Shown piece by piece: positions 22,553 to 35,224 of a stretch of DNA of 64,000 bases. Positions within the stretch are counted from its first letter, which is position 1, and each line of letters opens with the position of its first letter. The stretch is from Bursaphelenchus xylophilus (lineage: Eukaryota > Nematoda > Chromadorea > Rhabditida > Aphelenchoididae): contig CAJFCV020000001.1 in assembly GCA_904066235.2 (NCBI GenBank), forward strand, positions 13,201,291 to 13,265,290. The letters run 5' to 3'. Below the pieces are notes generated by a model. That model was not told the DNA's origin. It searched no databases and was given only the letters and a program-made list of their open reading frames with translations. Both the position numbers and the translations under genes were made by a program.

Positions 22553-25500
22553 ATGAGCGGAGAAATCCCGGAGCGCGCGCAATGGGACAGTGGAATTCAG
22601 TTCATCCTGACCTGTATTGGATATGCAGTCGGACTGGGGAATATCTGGAGATTCCCGTCGCTGGCGTACGAGCATGGAGGAGGTGAGTTTTGGGATTTTT
22701 TGGAATTTTTCGAATTTTTTGGAAATTTTTGAAAACTTTTGGTTTCGGATTTGGATGAAATTGAACACAGATTTAGAATATTTTTTTATAAATCATATGA
22801 AAGGTTTCTAGCTTGCCATTTATCAAAAATAAATGATTTTTTGCTCAAAATTTGAAAAAAATATGACAATTTTTTTTCGAGTTTATGCATGAAAAGCTTC
22901 AGCTTTATTTCTACCGTAGTGGGCGATGTTTCCACAAAAAACCAATTTTTTCCGCTCAAAACCAGCCGAGATATTGCCAAAAAAAAGTTTTTTTTCTCTA
23001 ACCGCTCTCCACATTTCTCATGCTCTCTTGTCAAATGTCTTATAGAAATGTTAGAACAGCCCCCCGTATTTTAAAAATTTAAAGCCCAAAAAAATTAATT
23101 TCAGGCGCTTTCCTCATCCCCTACCTCTCCTGCTCCTTCCTGGTCGGCTTCCCGCTGCTCTACTTGGAGATGAGTTTGGGCCAGTTCTCGCGCAGTGGGC
23201 CGGCCGTCCTCTACGGCCGGATCCGCCCCGTCTACCAGGGAATCGGCTGGTGCATGGCGGGCATCTCGCTGATGGTCGCCATTTACTACAATGTTATTGT
23301 TGCTTGGACCATGGTCTACTTGTACGTGCTGGTGATGGGAAGGAGCAAGGAATGGAGCTCTTGCCGCAACGAGTTTAACACTATTTGTAAGTGGGGGTTT
23401 TTATTTTTTGAGCAGAGCAAAAATATTTTTAAAAAAATTTGGAAAGCAAAAATTTGAATATGCTTTGCAGATTTTTTGTGAAGCCAAAATTAAAAATGCT
23501 TTGCACATTTTTTTGGCAAGTAAAAATTACAAAATGCTTTGCAGATTTTTTTGGAAAGCAATAATCAGAATATGCTTCACAAATTTTTTTTGGCAAGCAA
23601 AAATCAGAATATGCTTCCCAGACTTTTTTGGAAAACAAAAATTAAAAAATGGTTTGCAAATTTTTTTGGCAAGCAATAACCAAAAAATTTTTTATAGACT
23701 GTCAATCGTCTCTTGAAGACCAACGCTGTGCTGACGAAAACGGTGCCACCAACGCGACGGACTGGGCCTTTTTCTTCAACGGAACCTGTCATTATGGAGC
23801 GGAGGATGGGATCCGGGATATTAGAGACAAATTATACGAAACGGTATTGCCGGCGGTCAGTCCAGCAGAGGAGTTTTTTGAGTAAGCCATTTTTGGGTGG
23901 AAAAAATTTTTCTTTATTTTTTTTTATTTTTTTTTTTTTTTGAAGAAAATTGTTTCTTTTTTGAAAATAAAAAAAAAGTAATTTTTATTTAAAAAGCGCA
24001 TAAAACTTGATCCAAAAAAATAGAAAAATTTTTATAACCATAAAATACGATTTTTTTATTTATTTATTTTTTTTTTGATTTTTTTATTCTTTTACAAATT
24101 TTTTCAGTAAAAAAAAATATTTTTTGGCCAAAAAATTAAAAAATTTTTTTTTCTTTACTCCTCAAAAAATTTCCCCCAAAGAATCCCAATTTTCAGACGC
24201 TACGTCCTCGAGAAGACCCCAACAATGGACTCATTCGGCGGTTTTAATTTCAAAGTCGTTGTGGCCCTGGCAATCGCTTGGATCCTAACAGCATTGGTCC
24301 TCTTGAAAGGCGTGAAAATGATGGGAAAGATCGCTCCGTATTCGGCCACAATCCCCTATGTGATCATTGTGATGTTGTTCATCAGAGGAGTCACACTGGA
24401 TGGGGCTAAAATCGGAATGGATTATTACATTTTGAAACCAAACATGACTGTGATTTACGATCCGGAGGTAGGGGGTTTTGATTTTTGGAACAATTTTTTA
24501 TGGATTTTTTTAGTTTTTTTTGCGCAGTGCAGAGAAAATTTTTGTTATTTGCACAGAAAAAAAATTTTTTTGCACAGTGCGGACAAAATTTTCTGATTTA
24601 TTTTTTTGCACCGTGCAGTCAAAAAAATTTGCACAATTCGCAATTTTTTTATTATGCACAGTGCGGACAAAAATATATTTTTGCACAGTGCAGAGAAAAA
24701 AGTTTTTTTGCACAGTGCGGAGAAACGAAACTTTTTTGCACGGTGCGGACAAAAGAATTTTTTGCACAGTGCTGACAAAATTTTGTTATTTATTTTTTTT
24801 TTTTCATTGTGCAAACAAAACACTCTTTTGCACAGTTCGCAATTTTTTTTTTGATTATGCATGGTGCGGACAAAAAATTTTTTGTTTTGCACTGTGCAAA
24901 TTTTTCTATTTCCTTTGTCTTTGAAAAAATTTTTAAATTTGCTTTAAAATATCTTTGTCAGACTGTGTAAAGAAATTTTGGGGCTAAGGTAGTACAGCCC
25001 CCCAGTCCAGTTCAGCCCCCCATGCCCCAGTACAGCCCCCCACGTCCATTCCGTACCCCCAAAATTTATTCCCAAGAATTATTCTAATTTGTAAAACGTA
25101 AGGGGGCATGATCTAAAACGTAGGGGGCTTGATCTAAAACGTAGGGGCTTGATCTAAAACGTAGGGGGCTTGATCTAAAACGTAGGGGGCTTGATTTGAA
25201 ACGTAGGGGGCTTGATCTAAACGTTCTACTACTAAACATTCTAATTCCCTCTTTGCGGCACCGAAACTATAACTGAAGAAGTACATATGCACACTATACC
25301 TCGCATTTATCCATAGAACGGCCCCGAGTACGTAATACCATAATGTGCCCACATTTCTCGCAACAAAGGTCTTTGGGCAGACAACCAAGAGCCTGCAGAG
25401 CACCAATGAGACCATCAGAAGAGACGAGGTTGGTGATCTGTTCCAAAGTAGAGATTTGTGACATGCCGACCGGTTCCAAGGGGAAGAACAAGAAGAATGA

Positions 25501-28500
25501 ATGAATCGTTTCAGAATTAAGATTTTAATCTCATTTGCACTTTTTTTATTATTCTAATTTTTTCATTATGGGGGTGTGAAATGGGCAAAACAGTGGGGGG
25601 GCTGAACTACCTTTCGTGGGGGGCTGAACTACCGAAGCCCCGAAATTTTTTACGTATCTAGCCCTACATTTTTTATTTTTTTCACAAAAAAAATAAAAAA
25701 AAGTTCTAAAATTTTTTTTTCAAAAAATTTTAATTTTTCCTAAAATTTAATCTTACCCCCTTTTTTAATACCAAACATACCATTTTTCACCCAAAAATTC
25801 GCTCATTTTCAGACCTGGCGAGCCGCCGCCACTCACGTCTGCTACTCCTTGGCGATTGCATTCGGCGGTCTGATGTCCTTGAGCAGTTTCAACCCCATCA
25901 AGCACAACTGCTTCAAGGACGCGCTGATCATCACGGTGGCCGACGCGGTGATGTCCATGTTCGGTGGGACGGCGGTGTTCTCGGTGCTGGGCTTCATGTC
26001 CAAGCAGTTGGAGGCCCCAATCGAGACGGTGGTGCAGAGTGGGACGGGGCTGGCGTTCATCGCCTACCCCGAGGCCATGAGTCGAATGCCGTTGCCGTGG
26101 CTGTGGTCGGCGCTTTTCTTCATCATGCTGTTCATCCTGGGGATCACCAGTCAGTTCGGGCTGGCCGAAGTGATGATTACCGCCATCTACGACCAATTCC
26201 CGAAGATCCGCGTGTACAAGGCCTGGATTGCGGTGGGCGTGTGCACCACGCTGTTCTTCGCCGGCCTCTGCATGTGCACGAGAGTGAGTTTTATGCAATT
26301 TGAAAGTTTCTTTGCCCCAAGAAATTGAAAAATTTTGAAAGAGGTACCTTCTAAGAAGGGAAGTCACATTTTTCGCTGATCAATCCTTATTGGCGACCTA
26401 GTGGATGTTGAAGACCTCAGAAAGCGTAAGAAGAATCTAGCTTCCAAAAGTGTTTACGGGCTCTGAGGGCAGAGTTATGGCTCGTCAGAGTTGACGGAAA
26501 AACGCCACCGAAAAGACCTTGCAAAAAAGCTCAAAAGGCATTTGAGTAGCGAGAAAAATTCTGACGATTGAACAGTCTGAAATTCCCCCAGCGCTCGGGA
26601 AAATGACTAGTCCAGGTGGATAGAGCAGAAAACGCAATTTCCAGCTACAAAATAAGTACGGCCGATGAGAGAAATCCACCGAAAGTTCCACAAAAATTTC
26701 CTCTTTCTCTTCCCTCGGAAAAGAAAAGGCCCATCCAGTGGTTCGGTTGGCCGAGTGGACAAAGAGTCCGCTCGGTATTCTTTTAGTAGCTATGATACGG
26801 CTTTGGTGACCAGGATAAACCCTTGTGAACAAAAAAAAATATTTCGTAGTTTTAAGACTTCTAGAGATCATAAAACATCAAATAATAAAGGATTTTCGTA
26901 TAAATTCCGGTGGTTTTTTTTTTGTCATCTTCCCGAACGCTGGGGGAAGTTCAGATCATTCCCTCGTGAGGATTTTTTCGCCTTTACAAATCAAAATTAG
27001 GCAGCTAATTTTTATATATTCTGAATCAGAAAAGATTTGCGATTTTTCTGATATATGTCACCACCTGTAACTCTACACCAAATAGAAGTACTTTCCTCGT
27101 CAAAAAATCGCTTTTTTCTCTCAAAAAATCTCAATATTTCCCACCTTTCAGGCGGGAATATTCTACTTCAACATCTTCAACGACTACACGGCCTCTTTCT
27201 CGATCATGTTTTTGGTGCTGATGGAGCTCTATCTGATCGTGCATGTGTACGGTCTGGCCAACTACATGAAGGACCTGCACTACATGATGGGCGAGCCCAA
27301 GTCCTGGCTGGGCCGCTGGTTCGGCCCGACCGGCCGCTACGTGCAGATGGTGTGGAAGTACGTGGCGCCCATCGAGAGCGCCGCCATCTTCGTGGTGGTG
27401 CTGATGACGCAGATCGGGAACAAATTGTACTACGGGAAGGGGAAGCGGCTGTACGAGTACCCGAACTGGGCCATCATGTTCGGCTGGACGCTCTCCTTGC
27501 TGCCGTTGATGTCGTTGCCGGCGTTTGTGCTCTACAATTTGCACAAGTTCAGCAAACAAGGAAGGGTGAGAATTTTGATTTTTTTATTTTTTTTTTACTT
27601 TTTTAGCACCTTTATAAAAATTTGAATTACTGTAAGTACGACTATCAGAATTTTCCCTATTTTCTTTAAATTTGGCACACATTCAAGGCATAGGCCACAT
27701 ATCAATCACTGAAAATCTTAGCTTGCAATTTTAAGTGCCAGCCGAGATATTCAACGATCTGCCGAGAGAGTACGCGAAATGCGGAGAGCGGTCAGAAAAA
27801 AGATCCTTTTTGGCCATATCTTTGCCAGTTTTGTGGGGAAAAAATTGATTTTTTGTGGAATTATTACTCTCTACGGTAGAAATAGCTATGAAACTTTTCA
27901 TGTAAAAATTCGCAAAAAAATCATATTTTTTCTAATTTTCGGCTAAAAAGTCTTGATTTTTTATGCAAAGAACGAGCTAGGAGTCTGGAATAAGTCTTAA
28001 AAAATTCTTCTAAATTTGCTTCAAGTCTCATAAAAATCTGGAGTCGCACTTGGGGTACTTCCCCTGAACTTGAAAGGCTCTATGACGGACCTGATCCTGT
28101 GGCAAAAAACGTACTATTTTCGGTAAAAGTTCCTTATTTTGGCTACAACTTATAACTTTGCGGAAACTGGTCGGAATTAGCCCAAATTTAGCGTGCACGC
28201 TCAATTCATCGTTGTCAATGCCCGGATCACTAACTAAAGTGGATTTAGTTAGTGAGGTACCTTCTTTTTTACGTACCATCTTACCCTTCAAAAACGTCTG
28301 CAGCCTGTGATTTTACACTTTATACGATGAAACATGTCCGGAACTAAACTTATTGCCTTCGTATGGAACTAAATGAGTCGTCACAGCCTTCGTAGGTCCC
28401 CTTAAAACTATAGAGCTATTATAGTAATTCAGTGCCAGCTAGGTCGAAGCGTTTTTTCCTAACTTTAGTGCCCAAGCTTGGGCGCAGTTCGCGGGGTACC

Positions 28501-29295
28501 TTTGTTGTGGCCAAAATAAGGAAGTTTTTCCCCATTTGCGCCATGATTTATCTGCCACGGAATCAAGGATGCAAATTACATGTTCCTAGACCAGAATTTT
28601 ACGCTGATTCCAAATCTGCAAGAAAATCTTGTGGGATTTTTGATTTGAAGGAGATACGGTCGATTTTTATCGACCGAAGGTCAAAAACTGTATGTTACAG
28701 TAATCCTACTGACTTGAATTCGCCATCACATCACTGGGTCAAAAAAATTTTGGGAATGTGTTTTAGTGACCTATACCAACATTTTAGGCCAAAAAACTCA
28801 AAAAAATTTTTTTTGAATGTCCCCGGCTGACGCAGCGAGCCAAAAATCGTCTTTTTTAAAAGGCTTAGGCTTCCATTTCTTGTGGGCGCAGTTCGCATTG
28901 AGGGATCGTTTGGGATGGCGGTCAATCTGCGGAACTTTTCAAAAAAAATATATTTTCGTTACTTTTTCAATAATTTTCAAATTCTAAAAGAGTCCTAACA
29001 TGTTTCCAATCATTATTTCCAGAGCTGGCGCGAGCTGTTCCGCCTCCAGCCCAAATGGACCTCCTACGAGCGGAACATGAAGGAGCAGCAAAAGAAGCCG
29101 CAGAATGGTGTGAACGGGACCACTCAAGTGAATGTGGTGCCCTTGGGGGATGAATTGAAGCCGCAGCAAGCTTGGGTTGAGCCCAACCTTCAACAAGAGC
29201 CGGCCGAGAACGGAAATGGCGGCGTTGAGAATGGGAATCTGGATACGAATCGGCAGCGGATCGAGAATATTGATCTGGATGAGGAGAGGAAATAG
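22553..29295 (+). CDS. SLC6-family sodium-coupled transporter, 674 aa
   Basis: Exons 22553-22682, 23105-23386, 23698-23881, 24197-24467, 25813-26283, 27152-27565 and 29023-29295 join in frame. The protein is a sodium:neurotransmitter symporter of the plasma membrane with the expected twelve hydrophobic segments. Landmarks: TM1 signature GLGNIWRFP at residues 27-35, GGGAFLIPY just after, a large extracellular loop with NAT and NGT glycosylation sequons and cysteines, and TM6 YSLAIAFGG. Residue 27 is Gly where monoamine carriers have an Asp, so an amino acid or related substrate is more likely than a monoamine. The C-terminal tail is long, hydrophilic and Gln/Asn-rich. Intron 3 and intron 4 hold repeats, including a transposon at 24980-25641. 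Which snf-type orthologue this is cannot be settled by eye. Confidence 0.95.
23420..23690 (+). repeat. Tandem repeat in SLC6 intron 2, unit about 40 bp
   Basis: Roughly six degenerate units of the form GCAAAAATCAGAATATGCTT followed by a TTTTTTGG run fill nearly all of the intron between 23387 and 23697. Confidence 0.8.
24520..24905. repeat. GCACAGTGC array in SLC6 intron 4
   Basis: About ten units spaced 25-45 bp, with a TTTGCACAGTGCGGACAAAA core. The motif is the reverse complement of the core in the 9060-10460 arrays, and the linkers are unrelated to those arrays. The frames on both strands here are by-products. Confidence 0.85.
24980..25641. mobile_element. DNA transposon with 8-bp target duplication (Merlin-like candidate), 662 bp
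   Basis: Ends GGGGCTAAGGTAGTACAG and the inverted partner finishing CCGAAGCCCC. GAAATTTT lies directly outside both (24972-24979 and 25642-25649), a perfect 8-bp target duplication. Inside are about six direct copies of a unit starting GATCTAAAACGTAGGGGGCT (25110-25220). On the minus strand, 25294-25491 is open for 65 codons and contains a CCEKCG zinc-ribbon-like start preceded by LGCLPKD. This resembles the N-terminal region of ISXO2/Merlin-type transposases. The frame then breaks. The element sits wholly within SLC6 intron 4. Confidence 0.88.
25294..25491 (-). pseudogene. Possible remnant of a transposase N terminus
   Basis: A 65-codon frame inside the 24980-25641 element reads through a hydrophobic helix and then [11 protein letters not shown], followed by a basic stretch and a stop. 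The spaced cysteines resemble the first half of the zinc ribbon that begins ISXO2-like and Merlin transposases. The second cysteine pair and the catalytic domain are absent. The assignment rests on this short resemblance plus the element's ends. Confidence 0.4.
27640..28065 (+). repeat. Family A copy in SLC6 intron 6
   Basis: Landmarks of the 43875-44330 element appear in order: ATATCTCGG-type block, GAGAGCGGTCAGA, GGCCATATCTTTG, CTACGGTAGAAATA, and a right end GGGTACTTCCCCTG at about 28065. The left end is eroded. A single end of the CAGTG family follows at about 28077-28120. Confidence 0.65.
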
Positions 29296-30285
29296 AATTT
29301 TAAGGGAATTTTTCAAAAAAATTTTTTTTTTTTTTGTAAAATACGCCTTAAAAATTTTTTTGAAATAGCCAAAATGCGACACTCAGATTTCATTGAAAAT
29401 TGGAACAAATTTAAATTAATTTTTTTCAAGCCATATACGAGATTCCCAGCTCGCGTTTTGCAGAAACTAACGAGATTTTTTTGCCAAAAACATGACCAAA
29501 ATTCGAAAATTTTTTTACGAGTTTATCCATGAAAAATTTCATACTTATTTCTACCGTAGAGAGTAATGTTTCCACAAAAAATCAATTTTTTCCGCACGAA
29601 ACTGGCAAAGATATAGGGGGTTTTTCTCTGACCGCCCTCCGCATTCAGCGTACTCTCTCGGCCGGTAAATTTCGTTGAATATCTTCACTGGCGCTGAAAA
29701 TTTTAGGCTAAGATTTTCAGGGATTGGTTCATAGCCCGAGGGGAAACTACCCATCTAATATGACATAATTTTTTTGATTTTGAAAATTTGAAAAAAAGTC
29801 ATATTTTTGGAGATTTTTCGGTCCAAAAAATCTTGATTTTTCTCGGCAAAATGCAAACTAAAAGCCTGGCATATATCTTAACAAATCTTACTCTAAATTT
29901 GTGCCAAGTTTCTTTAAAATCCAAGCGTTGCACATTGAGAACTTTCCCTCTTGAATAGACATGGCATGTACAACATCCCGGTAAAATTCCCTCTTGTTTC
30001 ATGTCTCTATACCACATTTTTTGCATCCATTGTACTCCACAGACCTTTGTGATGACACTCCTTTTCTTTGCATTGTAACTCGTCTCTTTACGTTGCAATT
30101 TTTGCAAGTTTTTTGTATTTTGATGACTTTACAACTTGTTCGGAAATTTTCCATTTTTTGCACTTGAAATACCAATATGATCTCCTCTCTGTTTAACAGC
30201 TTTATGATTACTACAATGTGACAAATACAATGTTCATAGTTTTGCATAGAAATAAAGGAAATATAACCTGAGACCGGGGCCCCAT
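29296..30285. other. Convergent intergenic region between SLC6 and thioredoxin
   Basis: The spacer separates the 3' ends of two convergent genes. A family A copy occupies about 29430-29950. The rest is AT-rich 3'-flanking DNA with no supported exon. Confidence 0.5.
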
Positions 30286-33200
30286 TCATTTGGAGCGCTC
30301 TTCAAAGTTCTTCTTCAGCTCTTCGAAATTATTGCCTTCGAGGATGAACTGAAAAAAAAACAAAAACATTAAGCGGTGGATAAATGCTCTACTGTTCGCA
30401 AAAAAATTTTTTCGATTTTATTGATTTTTTTTATGTTGGGGTACTTCCAAAAATTTATTAAAATTTTGCGTAGACTCTCCAAATACCCCAGTAACCAATC
30501 CCTTAAATTTTGCGCGCTCAGATTCGATCCGCGGCGGAGATGTTTAATCCTCTTTCCGAGAGTGCAGTGAAAATTTTAGAACATTTTTTACATCGCCGTT
30601 AGCTCAACATGGTGCGAAAAAAGATTACAGAACAGCTACAGACTCTGAGCAAGTTTTGACACATATTTCTATAGAAAATGCCATCCAAACGTTAATCTTG
30701 AAACCAGTCCGTCCGCAAAGTCGCTGGAGCAACTATATATGGCGGCATGCGCTGTGCGAAAACAAAAGTTCACTTTGCACTGTGCAAATCCTGGCTTTTT
30801 GCCCCGTGCAAACGGCTTTTTTCGATACGCACCAGAATTTTTTTTTGTAGGCACTTCTTACAAAATAGTTTGAAAGAAGCGCCTAAAACGAAAACTCCTG
30901 TGAAATTGTGACAAGAGAGGACTCCTTCGCGAACACAACGATACTACAATAATGCCTTAGCGCCCCCTGGCTTATGATTTACAAGCGTTTTTTCCAAAGC
31001 GGAAAGAAAATTTTGTCATCCCGTTTTTTGCCCTTTGCATAAAAAGTGCACTGAAAGTGCATCAAATTAAATTATTTTTTGGGTATGGTGTTAGATTGTC
31101 CCAGGATGTGTCTGTGCCGAATTTGGGGGTTCTAGGCCCAGCGGTTCCCGAGATACGAGGTGGAAAGAAATTTTTGTCAACCAGTATACGAAGCCTGGGA
31201 AACTCGCTCGATGCTCGGCGGAGGCTCAGCAAAGGCTCGACGGAGACTTGGAGAAGACTTGCAAAATCTGAACTCTTTCCAACTTTAGCTTTTACTAACG
31301 TTACTTTTCTTCACTCCGAGTTATTTTAACATATAAAAGACCAAAATTTGAGGCAAATAACGAAGATTCGTAACTTTTGTTTAGACATTATTGATGTGAG
31401 TATGAGTACATGTAAAATACCTCAAATTGGTGATAAGCTATCCTAGGATACGACCCATCTTATTATTTCTACTAACTAAGCCTTCTCCTAGCATTCGGCA
31501 TGGAGTTAAGCTCTCTGTTAAACCGTTATAACAAGCCTCAGTTGGACTTCAAATTTTCCTTCAAACTACAGCATTATAATTGACCTCATTCCCTCGAAAG
31601 CTCTCATTATTTGCCATGAGAACACTGCCGCATTCCCATGACATTTTATGTAGCTAATAAAAAATGGGAGAACTTACATTTTCCTGGCCTTTCTTGACGA
31701 AAACAAAGGTCGGCATTACATTCACGTCATAGGCCTGGACCAGCTCTTCCTGGAAGCGAAATTGAAGGGATTAATGTTTCATATTATGGCTTCAAAGAGC
31801 CGGTATGTGGCTTCATATACTACAGTATATAAAGGTTAAAAAAATTAAAAAAGTGTAAACTTTCATATGTGCATTTATATACATTATTTTTGTTTGATGA
31901 CTAAAATCTACCTGTTCATCCACATCGATTTCCACACAAGTGACGCCAGTGTATTCGTTGGAGAGCTTCTAAAAACAGGTGTTTTTTCAACGAGTTCAAT
32001 TTGCGATGAATAAAGTAATTTTCTAATTCTATTAGGTTTAAAAGTATGAGTCCGCCGTTTTTTTGGCTCGACAATTTTAATCAAAACAAAAAAAATTACA
32101 TTAAAGCTTATTTAATTATTATTACCACTGCTAACCACGATATTTTCCCACAATTTGTCACCTCTTCTTGAGATGAAGTCGGTCATCTTTGAAGCTTCAT
32201 AAAAACCGTTATATAAGGCCTCACTGTACGAAGCGTATGTCATTGGACAGCGTTTTCAACGTCCTTTCATATCGTATAAACCGAAATTGCAAAATTGTAT
32301 TCCTACTTGTAAAAAATGCAAAACAAAAAAACGGCGGAGTCATACTTTTAGACCTAATAGCAGGCACGAGGAGAGAAATTTTGCTGCGACAAATCCACAC
32401 CATTCTCCCGACAGCTTGATATCAGTCCGTCGGGAAAATAACGTGGATTTGTCGCGCCTTGGAAGCCCATCATGCGACCTCCAGCTGGAGATTTGGCTGC
32501 GGTGAGAAGAGACTTTTTTCCACGACAAATCCACATTATTTTCCCGACAGACTGATGATAGGGGAGTACTTCAAGTACGACGCTCAGATTTTAATGAAAG
32601 TTGGCACAAATTTAGAACGATTTTTTAGGACATATTCGAGATTTCTAGCTCGCGCCTTGCAGAAACGACCGAGATTTTTTGGTCAAAAATTGGAAAAAAA
32701 TTTACAACTTTTTTTTCAAATTTTGGCATGAAAAGTTTCATAGCTATTTCTACCGTAGAGAGTAACGTTTCTACAAAAAATCAATTTTTTCCGCCAGAAA
32801 CTGGCAAAGATATGGCCAAAAAGGGGTTCCCTCTGACCGCTCTCCGCTTTTTGCGCACTCTCTCGGCAAATCGTTGAATATCCCGGCTGCCGCTGCAAAG
32901 TCCGAGCTAAAATTTTCAGTGGTTGATATATGAACTATGCCCCAAGAATGTTTAAAATTTAAAGAAAATATGACCGTCGCACTTCGGGTACTTCCCTTGT
33001 AAACCAAACAACATATTGTATACAAATAATAAATTTGTATACAAACAAAAAAGCCAACTATACCAAGAACTTTGGCGCCATCATTCGACAAGGTCCGCAC
33101 CATGTGGCGAAGAATTTGACAACCACCAAACCATCGCCCGCTTCCTCCAGGATCTTCTGTAGCTGCTCCTGAATGTAAGGTAATTATGTACAGGGTGGGG

Positions 33201-34992
33201 CATCTTTGTGGCCCGATTTGAATTGGCGATAACTTCTTTAGTTTTTGACCAAATCTTAAAATTCTTTTTCCCCCTGAATCCTCAGACAACCCCATTTTGC
33301 TTGATACCAAATATGTTATACATAGGTAAGTGTCATCTACAGTTATTGGACAGTCATCTACAGTCATTTATCGGCGAACCGTATTTGCCATACCAAACCA
33401 CAGACCAAGCTTTTTCTTCCACACCGGACTCCATTTTCGGACACACCGGGAAAGGCCGAAAAAACAACCGAAAACGACCAAAAAAATGAACTACAAGAAT
33501 AATCAATAACTGTAGATGACACTTACCTATGTATAACATATTTGGCATCAAACAAAATGGGGTTGGCTGACGATTCAGGGAAAAAAAGAATTTTAAAATT
33601 TGGCCAAAAACTAAAGAAGTTATAGCCAATTCAAATCGGGCCACAAAGATGCCCCACCCTGTAATTGAAAAGTAAAGCGATTTTTGAATCGCACTGTCTA
33701 GGGCATGGGAAAGGAAGAAATTTTTTACAAAAAAATAGACTTTTCCTTTCCCATTGCACCGTGAATCTAAAGTTGTCGCCGTGCGATATTTTTTTTTTTT
33801 TTTGGTTTTCTCAAGTTTTTTTTGGAACCATCAGAGGTGGCTACAGACGAGTTGGTCCGAGCAATGCACCTGGCCAAACAGTGTACCTCGGCAAACAGTT
33901 CACCTTAAAAATAGACTTGTGTAAAACGGGAGCAAGCAGGTTTTTTCGATCTACTTTCTTTGGTTTGATGGTAAGGGAAGACCAAGGTAAATTTTGTCCG
34001 CCACACTTACTATCAGTCTGTCGGAAAAATAACGGCGGATCGTCGCAGCAAAATGTATCGCCTCGCCGCTATCGCCCGCCAAATCCCAAGCCGCGGCTTG
34101 CAGTCGCAAAGCGATGATGAGCGACTCCGAGGCGCGACGATCCGCCGTTTTTTTCCCGACAGACCGATATAATCATTTTTTCAGAACCCAAAACAATTCT
34201 CAAAAAATCGGTTTGGTCCTCGTGAACTGTTCGCCCAGGTGCTCTGTTCGCATCCAACGCATCAAAACATGAGTCAAGTGTGGTATACTAATTCTTCCAG
34301 AAAATGCGCAGACTTTTTTCGCGGTGCATTTTTCCACCTTTCGCACGGTGAAATGTCTGCCGCGCGAGCAAAATTTGCGGCGACAAAGTTGGGAAACCTT
34401 GCGCCGCGGCGCACACTTTTTTCGGCCCTTTTTCGCAACGCATGGCGCATGTCGCGCGACACGATCCTTTTCAATTTTCTCCGAACGAAACTGGCAGCGA
34501 TATAGGGGGTTTTTCTCTGACCGCCCTCCGCATTCAGCGTACTCTCTCGGCCGGTAAAGTTCGTTGAATATCTTCACTGGCGCCGAAAATAGGCTAAGAT
34601 TTTCAGGGATTGGTTTATAGCCAGAGGGTAAATCACCCTTCAAATATGACGTCATTTTTTTGATTTTGAAAATTTGAAAAAAAATCATATTTTTGGAGAT
34701 TTTTCGGGCAAAAAATCTCGACTTTTCTCTGCGAAAAGCAAACTTTTCGTCAACGATTTCTTTTCTCCCCCAAAATTCGCGACGTTTTCGTTCAGAAAAG
34801 CTGCGCCGCTGCGATATTGCACTTGCACCGTGCAAGCGTTCAAATGAACGGTGCAAAAATGGGGTTTTGTGCACGGTAACAAAAAGTCTACGCACTTTCT
34901 GGAACGACTAGCACCTACTTGAAATTTGACCCCGTTAAAGACCCCACTCTACAATTCCAACTCACTTTACTGTCAATCTCCGTGACGGGCAT
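30286..34992 (-). CDS. trx: Thioredoxin, 107 aa, five exons
   Basis: Exons in transcript order 34966-34992, 33064-33168, 31912-31968, 31678-31749 and 30286-30348, all GT-AG and in phase. The product is a cytosolic thiol-disulfide reductant: active site WCGPC at residues 32-36, cis-proline MPT at 75-77, and the usual 107-residue length without signal peptide. The family reduces disulfides of ribonucleotide reductase, peroxiredoxins and others and is recharged by thioredoxin reductase. Only 324 coding bases are spread over 4.7 kb because the introns carry mobile elements (notably 33191-33661). I use trx only as a family name. Confidence 0.95.
32421..32556. mobile_element. Family B inverted-repeat element in thioredoxin intron 2
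   Basis: Ends ATCAGTCCGTCGGGAAAAT and the inverted partner finishing TTCCCGACAGACTGA. It has no coding capacity. A family A copy (about 32570-33000) follows immediately, its right end reading GGGTACTTCCCTTG. Confidence 0.75.
33191..33661. mobile_element. Palindromic element with TA target duplication (family D), 471 bp
   Basis: Begins CAGGGTGGGGCATCTTTGTG and ends with its reverse complement; TA flanks each side (33189-33190 and 33662-33663). Arms of about 170 bp face each other across a short centre. It lies only 22 bp from the 3' splice site of thioredoxin intron 1. A one-ended relative is at 17139-17290. TA duplication points to Tc1/mariner-type mobilisation. Confidence 0.88.
34013..34167. 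mobile_element. Family B inverted-repeat element in thioredoxin intron 1
   Basis: Ends TCAGTCTGTCGGAAAAATAA and its imperfect reverse complement, with TA on both outer sides (34011-34012 and 34168-34169). It is the best-preserved member of the family that is clustered at 16.8-19.4 kb, and it suggests that family also uses TA targets. Confidence 0.8.
34490..34900. repeat. Family A fragment and GCAC-N-GTGC motifs in thioredoxin intron 1
   Basis: A partial family A copy (GACCGCCCTCC, CTCTCTCGGCC, about 34505-34665) is followed by GCACCGTGC and GCACGGT-type motifs at about 34820-34880. The 231-codon minus-strand frame across here is a repeat artefact. Confidence 0.55.
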
Positions 34993-35224
34993 CGCGCCGA
35001 CTCAAGTGTAAGGAACAGATGTAAAGTATGGAAAAGCCGAAACCGCCGTGGGGTTGGCCTAATTTGGCTCACGACAACAATAATGTGCTTCTCACGGCAA
35101 GTTTCCCGGGTAACGGAATCCACTGAAACTGATTACGCTCTTTTATTCGGCGTCGTGCGAACAAAGCATAATGCTGCCGAAGCCGGGGGTCGCAACATTG
35201 CGAGAGCAGCGAGAAATAGAAATA

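Noticed and set aside
25765..26367. 200-codon minus-strand frame
   Set aside because: It is the antisense shadow of SLC6 exon 5, whose plus-strand frame matches the family.
26733..26825. tRNA-like A-box sequence TTGGCCGAGTGG
   Set aside because: No matching B box, and the acceptor and D stems do not pair. It lies in an SLC6 intron.
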